A DNA stretch of 64,000 nt from Orbilia blumenaviensis (taxonomy: Eukaryota > Ascomycota > Orbiliomycetes > Orbiliales > Orbiliaceae): contig JAVHNS010000019.1 of the NCBI GenBank assembly GCA_036872755.1, positions 62,001-126,000 on the forward strand, read 5' to 3'. The translations under genes and the position numbers were made by a program. Shown piece after piece: positions 31,783 to 43,900 of the stretch. Under the pieces are notes generated by a model. The model had not been told where the DNA came from and searched no databases. It saw nothing but the letters and a program-made list of their open reading frames with translations. The number at the start of each line of letters is the position of its first letter. Position 1 is the first letter of the stretch.

Positions 31783-33402
31783 TCAACCCGCTGTTTTCCG
31801 GGCGGCTCGCTCAGCTGCTTCTTTTGCTTTAATATACTCGGCCTCCTTCTGAGCCAGTCTTTCTTCTGTTTTCTCTTTCTCGATCCAGGCCTTCCTCTGG
31901 ATCTCCTGTTGATCTTGTCGAACGAGCTGGCGATACTCGGCACTGGTTGTTTCTAGGCCCTCGCCTTGTCGTAGTTTGTGAACCCGTTCTTGAGATGCCT
32001 CCTGTGAACTTGTCTTGTCTTCGATCTAAATTGTATACCACGTCAGGGCTGGCATTTTAGACCCAATAGCTCACGGGACTAATGGGTGGTTGAATATCAA
32101 GCTAGGGCCTACGGCCTACCTTGCCTCGACCGATCAATGTCATAACGATGCACGCACCGACAACAAAGGTGAGTAAAAATCGATATGTCGTGTACCATTT
32201 CGGTGCTGGAATTTGTTTCACTCTTGTCAGCTTATACCCCACTTCACCTTGCACTTTGGCAATGCGAGAGACCGGGATTTGTTTGTACACACCCAGGCCA
32301 AGCGCCGTCGCACGCGAGTCAGCAAAGTACATTCCAGTGAACCCCAAGAATTGTGTCAGCAGCGCGATGTCATATTGCATAAAAACCGTTGGCCAAGCTA
32401 GTGCAGGTGCGAGGATACCTAGAAAGTATCTTTGGTACCTATGTGGTCACCGATAGGAATTTGTTAACTTTGAAAAACAAAACAGAGCGAGAGCATTTGC
32501 GAGGATGGGACTTGCGGGTGATTTCCCCCGTAGGCCGCAAATTCGAGGCCCCAGTGTATCGCCCCCAGAAAACTGAGTATCACGGCCCCGAATCCGACTT
32601 GAATCGGTTCCAGGAGGTTCAAAAACGCAGAGGCCGTCTCTTCGTTGAGAAAACGGCCCATTCCTTCTTCAGATATGTTCCTGATATCCCAAGCAAGTAA
32701 AAATGTCGAGGCTGTGGTGGCAATATAGGGAACTAGCCCAGCTCCACCAAAAAATAAGACCTCTTTCGGGACTTCTCTGAATGCGAAAGTTTCCTTGATT
32801 ACGTTCTAAAAATATCCCCTGCGGTATTAGAGTCTGGAGGCTCCAAGCGGGTGATGTTGTTACCGACCAAATCATGTTGGAATCCCCCCTTTAGGATATC
32901 CTGCTGGGTACCATGGTCAGGGGCCTGTGATCTTTCGACGATAGGGCGGATCGAACTCGTTGTTGTGACCTATACACGGGAAGCTCGGTATTAGCTGATA
33001 TTTGTGGTAACGAAATCGTCTATGCCGTGCCTACGGTGGCCTGGCGGGGAAAGGAAAAGATGCCTTGTTTTTTTGTTCTTTTTTTTCTTCATTTTTTTCA
33101 TTCTCTCCTTTTCAATTTTCACTTACTTTAGCGGGGTCACCTTTCAAGGTCTTATGGCGTAAGTCAGATTCTTCCTGGGAACGGGAAGCTGTGTATGCCC
33201 TGTGACAGGCGGGTAGAATTGACAAATTCGAACGGGGTAGCATTCTGTAGGCCGGACGAACCGCAGCCGGAGACAACTGGGCGAGCCGGGAGTAGCTGAG
33301 AGGAGAGTATAGGCTCCCCCGCGGCATGTGCACCGATATTGTGAACCGCTGAAGGCTGGTATTTGCGCTTTGCGCACTTGTCACGATGCGTCGTCCGAAC
33401 AT
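31783..33402 (-). CDS. DUF3429 (TMEM69-like) mitochondrial inner-membrane protein
   Basis: Five exons on the minus strand, 33127-33402, 32868-32969, 32516-32805, 32120-32438 and 31783-32025, encode 409 residues. A basic N-terminus starting MFGRRIVTSAQSAN is a likely mitochondrial presequence. The DUF3429 core spans GGAGLVPYIATTASTFLLAW, QVGFGAVILSFLGAIHWGLE, ILAPALAWPTVFM, ALLTQFLGFTGMYFADSRAT and TYRFLLTFVVGACIVMTLIG, about five membrane helices, then a charged helical tail. The family function is unknown. Intron 3 is GC-AG (GCAAGT donor at 32515), needed to join YGGNHP to YQRYFLG. The exon 2 donor (GTCGGT at 32867) is weak but is the only one that keeps the family frame. Confidence 0.85.
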
Positions 33403-33682
33403 GATGGTGATGGTGATGGCTACAAAGAACTGGCACTGGCACTGGTGCAATTTAGAGTGAAATGAATAAGTACCTACTTTCCCAAGTACCTGACCTGACC
33501 TTGGATAGATAGGAACCAGTACCTACCTGCCTAGTTAAGTATTGAAGTATATATATGTGAGGTCGGTGGTTGTAACCTTGGTAAGAAGTACTCAGGTAAG
33601 TGCTTCTAGTCAAGTATTCTCAGAGAGATGGATATGTTAACATTTCAAGTCACGATTCGATGCGGCAGTTGTACTTTTAGTC

Positions 33683-33716
<34 letters not shown>

Positions 33717-34951
33717 CAAGTAAGTAAGTAAGTAAGTAAGTAAGTCAGTAGATAAGTAGGTAAGTAAGTAAGTAAGTAAGTACCTAGGTACCTAGGTAGG
33801 TAGGAGGTTAGGTAGGTATGTATAGGTAGATAAGTACCTAGGTAACTTGCTCCCCTGAATACTAAGTTTGATATGCCTGGTAGTATATTTCCATTGAATT
33901 TATACCCCTTACAACCTACAATTGCTTGGCACTTAGGTACAGGTATGTAGGTAGGTAGGCAGGTACCTCTTAACTTCCAAGTTTAGGTATACGGTTACGT
34001 CGTGCGTACCCCGGGGCACGACAACCATGGCGGGGCATCCCGCATTCGCATCGTCATTTTGCGTTGTGCGACGCGGATATCATGTTGTTTTCCGTCGTTA
34101 CGTCACCAAGTTAGAATACCGCCCCCCCCGTAGTTGTGGTTACCTACCCTGAGCACCCACCACACCTTAGTTACCCCCAGGTAGGAGGTACCTACCTAAC
34201 CTACCTAACTTACCTATATGCTCCAAGTGCTTAGTCACCATCGACTTCTTCCCAGTACTCACTAGAGCTAGGCCTGGGTACCTCCTAGGTACCCATTTCC
34301 TCCTTACCAAGCTCCCCACTACGTAATCACAATCATCGTCATTATCATACCCCGTACCCCCCCTCCCCCTGCTTCCTTACTTCCTTACTTCCTACTTACC
34401 AAGTAACCAATCACCCACTTAGGTACTTTGTGTAAGTAATTAACAGGGTATCATATTACATTATAATTCCTGAAGCCTTGCTTCTTAACGCTTCTCGTGG
34501 TTAACAACTCCGTTAAAGGCAAGCAAGCAGCAAACACCCAAAACACTGAACAACAAACGCCGAATATTTTGGACGTCTTTCTCTCCTTCGCTCCCATCCT
34601 CTCGCCCACATCTGCTGACGGCACCCAATGGTCTTCCCTTCCGCGCCACCGCTTTTTTACGAATAATCTCTTCAATTGAGAAAGCTTACACGGCCCGAGA
34701 AATCGGCCCCCAAATCTCTTGGATACCTGAAACAAGTCACCTACCAATTACAACCTGAACTGAACTGAATTGAACCGAGCTGAGCTGAGCAGCTGCCAGC
34801 TGCCAGCACCTGGTATCTGGCCGTCCTAAACCGAGGACGTTGTGTTCACCACCCCACGTCACCAGAATACATCATCAATCCATCGTTAGGAACATACGCC
34901 GACCCGCCGTTTAATGCGCGAGCCTTTATTAGGTTCAATCGACGGGACAAA
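33403..34951. other. Divergent intergenic region, GTAA/TACCTAGG rich
   Basis: Bidirectional 5' region of the DUF3429 gene and VPS13. Apart from the long AGTA tract it has CCTAGG/GGTAGG blocks at 33781-33845, 33940-33970 and 34175-34305. Nothing gene-like was recognised. Confidence 0.65.
33681..33780. repeat. (AGTA)n tetranucleotide tract
   Basis: About 25 AGTA units with a few interruptions (AAGC, TCAGTAGA, GTAGG), running into TACCTAGGTACCTAGG. Confidence 0.95.
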
Positions 34952-37900
34952 ATGTTGGAGGGTTTAGTTGCCACTCTCCTGAATAGGTTCCTGGGGATGT
35001 ATGTCGATGTGTACCTTCCTATGACCATTGTCGAAAACCCGCTGAATTTTCTGACCTAGGTACATTCGAAATTTCGATCCCAAACAATTGAATATCGGGA
35101 TATGGAGGTTTGTATCTCGATAGCCCTTTTGTTACTCGGGAGTTGCTAACTCGTCTATCTCCAGTGGCGATGTCCAGCTACGAGACCTCGAACTCAGGAA
35201 AGAGGTATTATTCATTTCACTCACACGGGAAACATTTATATATTTTTTGCCCCCCCCCCCTATTGCCTTGTCCAGATTGAGAAAATGACATACTAACATA
35301 CTTAAAATTCAAGGCGTTGGATCAAATGAAACTCCCTCTGAACGTGTCAGAGGGACATCTTGGGCGCCTGACTCTCCAGTATGTCATCTAGTCCCCTGCT
35401 CAGCAGATATGAGCGCCTTATCATTACTCATCCGTTCTGTGGTCTGCACATAACAGTCCGTAGAAGATTTATGTTGACTCCAAACTCTTTCTGCCTCTAG
35501 AATACCTTGGAGTAATTTGAAAAATAAGCCTGTTAAGGTTACAATCGAAGATGTATTTCTTCTAGCGACCCCAAAACAAGACTCAGAGGTAGTAGATAGC
35601 TTCCGGTAGAACCCGGGCGTATATATCTATATGCTAATGTGGGCCGCAGTATGACGAAGAAGACGAGGAAAGAAGGCGGCAAGTGTTAAAACAAGAGAAA
35701 CTTGAGAGTGCAGAACTGGTCCATGAACGAACGACCTCTGGGCTTTCTGAAGAAGAACAGCAAAAGCACCAGTCTTTCACAGAATCCCTGGTCACGAAGG
35801 TATCATTAAACACATACATTATAAAAAATAAATAAATAAATAAACAAATAAGTAAAGGGGGAGGGGGGGCTATACGCAACAGCAAAACGCTAATATGATC
35901 ATTATTAGATTGTGGACAACCTTCAAGTAACTATTAAAAATATACATATCCGTTACGAAGATTCCATATCAACGCCAGGGGTAAGCTTTTAACCTACGAG
36001 TTATTCGGACTCAGTGTTCTACAAGGGTTTTCTCGGAGTAGGGAGCGAAAAACTGGCTAATTACATCATTTTGGGGCTTGCTATAGCATCCGTTTGCGTT
36101 AGGGTTTACACTCGAGGAGTTTTCGGCGGTTTCGACGGATGACAATTGGCAGCCAATATTCATTCAAGGAAATGTTGCGGTTACTCACAAGCTAGGGAAG
36201 TTGAGTTCCTTGGCCGTCTACTGGAATACAGATACGAGACTTATCGGCCACAGCACTCATGAAGAATCCGAACCCCCAAGATCAATTTTGAGGAGCAGTC
36301 AGCCACCTGAATCGCAACAGTTCATTCTAAAGCCTGTGAGCGGAGAAGCGAGACTGGAACTCTGTAAAACACCATCACGAGAAACACCAAAACTAAAAGC
36401 ACGGGCTTTGTTTGATGAAATCGGTTTTGTTCTGGATGAGCACCAGTATCGAGATGCTTTGATGCTAATTGATTTGTTTCATTTTTACATCCGTCACCAG
36501 CAATATAAAAAGTTTCGACCAAAGTCGACTCTCAAAGAGGACCCGAGGGCATGGTTTAGATTTGCCATCACAGCTGTCCGTGACGAGATACACGAGAAAA
36601 ACAAAAAATGGACTTGGGGGTACTTCAAGGAGCGGAGGAATGACCGACTCCAATATATTCGGCTTTTCATGAAAAAGAAGAAGACAGAACAACCCCTTTC
36701 GGCAGGTGAAGCAGACGAGTTGAAGAAATTGGAGTGGAAGCTCTCATATGAAGACCTGCGATTCTATCGTTCCCTAGCGCGAAACCAGCTTCGTAAAGAA
36801 AGGGCAGTTGTCAAAAAACCACAGGAGCAACAACCGAAGGGCTGGTTTGCTTGGGCCTGGGGTTCCGCTCCGGCTGACGGCGAAACCGACACATCCGATG
36901 ATGCTACGATGACTGAGCAACAACGTCAGGAACTATATGATGCTATCGATTGGGATGAGAAAAAGTCGCTAGCGGAGAGCATTGATCTGCCGCGTGATTC
37001 AATCAAAATGGAATTGGAGACAAGCCTTCGGACAGGGAGCTTTACCCTCAAGCGGGCCCCCCTCAGTGTAAATGCAGTTGAAATAACTTCCTTATCTTTT
37101 GACAACTTTAAAGCAGCACTTGTCCAACGCCCGGACTCATTCCTGGCCGAAACTAGCCTGGGAGGTCTACGCGTCTTCGATGGAACCACCCCCGGATCTT
37201 TATTCCCGCAAATAGTGCGGGTGAAGCCAATCGAGGTGGAAACAGAGCCGCGTCTTATTAATGTACAAGGTGGACGTTTCAATGACGATGATGCTTTTTT
37301 CCATGCCACCTTCGAACGGAACCCGTTGGATGAGAGTGCCGATTCTGCTGTAACCGCCAAGTTACGAAGTATGGAAGTTATTTACAACCCGAGATTTTTG
37401 GAGGAAATATACAAGTTCTTCAAGCCGCCGGAAAGACATATGGAATCCATAGGAGCACTGATGGAAACTGCCGGTGCTACTGTCGAGGCCGTTAGACAAC
37501 AGACCAGAGCTGGTCTTGAGTTTGCGCTAGAGGAGCACAAGACACTCAATGCTAAGCTCGACCTCCAGGCCCCTCTTCTTGTTATCCCGGAAAATGTCAC
37601 AACCAAAGCTGCAAACTGTTTAATCATCGACGCCGGTCACGTAAGCCTCACAAGTGATCTAGTTCAGAAACACGACGTCCAGGAAATACAGGCAAAGCAA
37701 AGCACCCAGTATACAGAGTCTGACTATGAAAAATTGGAGTCACTCATGTATGACAAATTCCTTCTGCAGCTCAAGTCAACTCAAATCTTGATTGGACCGT
37801 CAATTGAAACGACCATCGCCCAACTCGATGAACCAGGTGATGCGAAACAGCTCCGGGTTGTGGACCGCATCAACATTGACTTTAAGGTTGAAATATCGAT

Positions 37901-40900
37901 TTTACCAAAGGCGCCAAACTTGACGAAATTTCGGATATCTGGGCACATGCCAATGTTACATGCAAGCGTCTCTGATAAGAAGTATAAAACCTTAATGGGT
38001 ATTATTGATGTTGCGATCCCTAAGTTCAATGATGGCGAAAGCAACAGAAGGACTGTTGTAGATGCCGGGCAGAAGGGCAGCAATAAAAAGCTGGAGACCC
38101 ACCGGCGCGACTCCACATTCAGGTTTTCCGCACAGGAACAAGCTCTACTACTCGTCGAAGAAGGATCCGATGACGGCAGCCAGGATGATGATCACTTTAT
38201 CGAGGCCCCGGAAGGCCGGTCCTCTGTATGTTCCGATCTTGTTTTCCTCTAGTGCACTTTAACGATACTAATGATCAGCACAGGATGCCCCCAAGCTTCA
38301 CCAAAAGACCTTTGAGTTCAAATTTCAAGTTGATAGACTTCAAGGTTCATTGTTCAAAGCCGAAACCACAGGAAGCAGACCTGATCGACCATTAGCGGAG
38401 CTAGTCGCTGACGGGTTCATCCTTAATTTCTATGTGCGACCTTACGACATGTTGGCTGATGTCATTTTGAAGTCCTTGAATTTAGAGGACCAGATCGATA
38501 CAGATCCTTCCCCCCAGTTCAAAAGCATAATCACCTCTGAAGGCTCTAAGGCAGTGGATAAAAGCCTGATACACGTCAAATATGTCAAAATTAACAGAAA
38601 TTCACCAGAATACATGACAATTTATGAGGGTATAGACACAAATATCGACGTCTCGATTTCGACGGTTGATGTTGTAGTAACCCGCACGACACTCCTAACA
38701 TTATTAGATTTCGTTGTTACAACGTTCACTAACCAAAACGATAAGCAAATTGAGAAATCTCCCATACCTGAAAAACAGCAAGGCGACGAACCAAGTCAAT
38801 TTCAAACCCAGGAAATCGAACATGGCCCTGAAAAAATGCGCGTCAAAATAGACCTTTCTACAATAGCTCTAATCCTAAATAACGATGGTCTCCGCTTAGC
38901 GACGTTGAGCCTCGCATCCGCCGACGTCGGGGTGTTCCTGATGGGTAAAACCATGCGTATTGGTGCAAGGCTAGGAAACTTTTCTCTTTTAGACGATATC
39001 AACGAGGGCGCCGACCATGGATCGAGCCTGCGGCAGCTTATGACCATTGAAGGGGACAATCTCGCTGATTTCCGCTATGAGACCTTTGACCCCGACAATG
39101 CCGCAGCGTATCCTGGATATGATACATCCATATATCTAAAATCAGGTTCTATCAAGGTCAATTTCGTCGAAGAGCCTTTCCGGAAAATTGTCAATTTTAT
39201 GGTCAAATTCGGCCGCATGCAAGCCCTGTTTAACGCTGCCAGACAAGCAGCTGTCAACCAGGCAAGTCATATGCAGGAACGAGTTAATAGGATCCAGTTC
39301 GATATCACAATCCAGACACCGATTATTACTTTCCCGAGGGCACCAAGAAACGACAGGGTTGGAAGAGATACCATCACAGCCTTCCTAGGAGAGATATATG
39401 CTTCGAACAGATTTACACCTCTAGATGACTGTGACGATTCCCCGATCGTAAACAAGATCGAATCCGGAATCCGAAAAGTCAAGTTGATATCAGCGCTCCA
39501 TTTCTCGCCTGAAGTGGTCGAGGAACTTGAAATGATTGACAAAATTGACCTCGGATTCAAGATAAACTACCTGGAGCATCAAGAAAGACTCGAACGACCA
39601 GATATAGAGGTACCGTAAATATCAACTATCCTTGCTACATACTCCATCATTCTAAATACAAATATTTGATAGATTCAAGGAACGATGTCAGACCTGAAAA
39701 TGAAACTTTCGCAAAATCAACTGCAGATCCTTATGGACCTAAGTCGTTCAATACCAGGAGTTTTCGCCGGGGAGCCAGAAGATTCCGTTCCTGCAGCGAT
39801 AGTGCAACCCACAGGGGATATGGTCTTGGTCGGACAGGCCCCTCCGCCTGATGCTCCCGCCCCAGCATCTAATTTACATCCAGAGTTATCAGTGGTATCT
39901 GGAATTTGGACCAAAGTAGATTTGATCCTCACAATGGGTGATATCAGTCTCGAACTCCTCGTCTCCGCGCCCTCGGAACCAATTCGTGATACAACGTCTG
40001 CAAGTCTATCCAAGTTCTCATTAAATCGGACTGGGATAAAACTACGAATGATGAGCGATGGGTCACTGGAATCCGAAGTTCTGATTAAATCCTTTACCAT
40101 CAACGATAGTCGCCGGAAAGAAACTAATAAATACCGCAAAATAATGTCATCCACCATCACTGATGGCTCGCAGTTTATGGCCAGCATCACGATATCGGGC
40201 CAAACGAACCGCCACCTTATTGCAATGCTTACTATCGATAGCCCCAGGATAATATTTGCACTTGATTATCTGTTCGCACTTCGGGATTTTGTCGTCGCTG
40301 GTATTGGGATCAACGAGACAGACCAAATAGACCCGATACAGACAAGTACTGAGGGCTCCAGTACAGACATTTCATCTGACTCTGATGTTGACATCCACAC
40401 CAGCAGCAGAAGTGAAGAGACAAAACCTTCAAACACAGTAACTGAGAAGGCCGGCACTCAGATGGAAACATCTTTCAGGATAAACATAGTTGACGCACAG
40501 GTCATACTAATCGCACATCCGGAGAGTAACAGCTCGGAGGCTATAGTTCTGGGAACAAAACAGGTACTTTTAGCGCAGCAACATGCCTTGACCCTAGAAG
40601 TGAGCAAGGTCGGGATGTTTTTATGCAGAATGGACAAATTTGAGACGAGCAGGCTACGCATATTAGATGACTTCGGCGCAAAAATTTCTATGGAGACTCG
40701 ACCAGTAGGAGACGGACAGTCGATAACCTCTGTGTCAATCAGCGTCGAGCCACTCGTTTTACGCGTATCGCTTAGAGATATAATGCTTGCGATGCAAATC
40801 GTTACGAAAGCCTCTGAACTCTCTGGTACCTCGAACGTATCAGACCAAACTGATGTTTCGAAGCAGCCCCATTTTGGGAACGTAAATTCGTCTAGTTCGA

Positions 40901-43900
40901 TAAGAAAATCAGCGACTGGAAGGTCTTCTTCAATTTCAAAATCCTCGACAATAACAACTGTTGCCATTGTTTCACCAAGGGGGTCTCAAGCCGCTTCTAC
41001 AATCTTGAACAAAGAGGAAATGATCGTTGCAATCGATGGATTCCGGGTGATTTTGATTGGTGACGCTCACGAACTCCCCCTTCTGGACCTTAGCGTAAAA
41101 CATTTTACTGCCAGGGTCGGGAACTGGTCATCAGAGGTATCTATATACAACCCATTAATCGAAGGCAGAGAGCTGACACTTAAATCTCAAGATGAACGGA
41201 GATACCAACATCGAAATATTTGTAAATATATACAATTTTTCCAAGTCAGCCTGGGAGCCATTGATCGAACCCTGGCAACTTGGGCTCCATGTGAGAATCT
41301 GTCCCTCCTAGCGACGATGTATCATGTTGATATACAGGTGCACTAACTTCGAAATATGGTTAGGTGTCTCGTTCTTTAAACCCTGGTCGCTTAGCTATCG
41401 AGCTGTTTTCAAGGAAAATGATGGAGCTTACTGTTACGACACAGAGCATCGTTCTCGCTTCCAAGGCTGCCCAATTCCTATCCCAGAGTGATGAAGTTTT
41501 AACGAAACCGCGGGGAGCCGATGCTCCTTACAGAATCAGAAACCACACGGGATACCCAATTCATGTGTGGGCTGATGTTGAGGCTAGTTCAGGAACATCG
41601 ATGGCACGCCGTTTAGAAGATGGAGAAGAATCGCCCTGGAGGTTTGAGGAGTGGGAAAAAATGCGAGAGGTATGGGAAGCCGGCTTAGAGCTCTGAGGGT
41701 TTGTTACTAACCAGCATCTAGAATCTTAATCCAGAGGGTGGGGGCGGAGTCGTTGGGGTCAAGTTGGAGGACACGCCCTTTGAGAGTGTTACGAAGATAC
41801 CAGTGAACCGCGAAGGGGAGGAAACTTACGCTCTTCGACCCCGAGTCAATAAGACTGTCCACCGACTATTGTGTGAAGTACATCTCGGCACAGACAACGT
41901 GAAATACATCACCTTCCGGTCCCCATTATTAGTGGAAAACAACACTCAAATCCCTATCGAACTCGGCATCCTTGATTCGGGGCGGACCCATATCGCTAGA
42001 ATTTACAAAATAAAACCCGGGGGGGCACATCCATTCCCTGTTGAAGCAGCGTTTTATAGCTCTGCTGTTGTTAGGCCAGATGGTAAGGGTTCCTAATTAA
42101 TGTCATTACAACCGCTGACTGTATTTTCTCTGCAGCTGGTTTTGGATATAGTTGGTCAGAGAGCAGAATTTACTGGGAAGATCTCCGAGGCGCGCCCACA
42201 CAAATGCTCACTTGTAGAAACGGAGAGGAAGCAGCAGCAGCTCCTCCTTTCTATTTCCATGTCCATGCAAACTTCGATAGGACAGACCCTCTAACAAGGT
42301 AAATTGAATGAACCTTTTATTTGTAAAAGTCGATTAACCATCATTCTACGCTAGAAAATACCCAAATATGAAAATAAGGCTTTCTGCGCCAGTTGAGGTC
42401 GAAAATCTTCTACCTTTCGATTTTAAGTATCGAATCTACGACAAGAATACGAAGAAGGATTGGACAAACTTTTTAAGAAAAGGCGGTCTGAGCCCCGTGC
42501 ATGTAGTTCAGCTTTCCCACCTTCTCCTAATGAGCATAGAGATGCAAGATACTGGTATGCTGGGACTAATGTGTCTACTCTTATTTTTAATGAAACTAAC
42601 AACTGGCCTTAGTCTTTGGACAAAGTGAGTTTGCGATTATTAATTCAGCAGATAATGATGACTTCAAGCGTGAATCATCGCTTTCCCTGAAGGACAACAA
42701 TAGCCTTTCTCTGAAATTAAAACTGCACTACTAGTAAGTAGCCGATACTCAACCTCGAGTCCCACTATTAACAGGTCTATAGCCCAATTCCAAATGCAGG
42801 TGGTGCCTTTCGAGTGTCGGTGTATAGCCCATTTCTGCTTTTAAACAAGACAGGACTTGAGATATTTGTTAAGGCAAAATCTTCTATGCAGCAGGCTCGG
42901 CCAGCTGCTGGTCAATCATTTTCAGGTATATAGACCATACTCTACCGCAAACCTTTAACAACTTCATTCTAAACCAAATTAGAAAACTTGTCGCGGAAAA
43001 AGGCGATCCCATATATGTTTTCTTACCCCGCCGACGACCGTCGGAATAGAGCTCTCTTAAAAGTTGGTGACTCAGCATGGAGTAGACCAGTGAGCTTTGA
43101 AGCTATTGGGAACATCGATGATGTTGTGATTGCCAGCTCATCCAGGCAGGAGGAAATTCACATCGGAATATCGGTAACTGAGGGTGAAGGAAAGGTACGC
43201 TGGTGATTCAAAACGACTTATGCTGAGTAGACACTAATTCAGGGTTCAAAACTAGTACAAAATGACCAAAATCGTGACACTCACTCCCAGATTTATTCTC
43301 AATAGCAAATTATCGGAGGAAATTAATGTCCGCGAATCAGCATCTTCGAGGATTATGACCTTGAAACCAGGGGAGCTATTACCCCTCCATTTCCTAAGGC
43401 AGGCGCATGAAAAACAGTTAACATTGTGTTTCCCTGGCCTAGACAACCAATGGTAGGTAGACGTATATCCCTATCTAATTAATCAATAGCGAGCTAACTC
43501 TAGAAACTGGGAAGGTCATCGCCGTTTAATATCTCTGATATAGGGACAATCCACGTCAAGATATCAAAATCAGGCCGAAGGCAACGTTTAGTGCGGATAG
43601 AGGTTCTTCAGGAGCATGCTACAATATTCCTTCACATTAGTATGGAAACGAAGAGCTGGCCGTTCTCAATGAGAAATGAAAGTGACGCGGAGTTTACTTT
43701 CTGGCAAGCGGTATGCCGTAAATCAAGGTTTTGCAAAATAAAATAAAAAAATGCCAACTTCAGCTAACGGAAACTGTTTACAAGGACCCTCACCTTGATG
43801 AAGATGAAGACCAGCCCAATAACGACGTCAATTTTCGCCCAATTCGGTATCGTCTCCCCCCTCGAAGCATAATGCCATACGCATGGGACTTTCCAGCCGC

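Noticed and set aside
41338..41363. 26-nt intron that would join two VPS13 ORFs
   Set aside because: Too short. Family motifs instead require introns at 41137-41191 and 41291-41363 with a 99-nt exon between.
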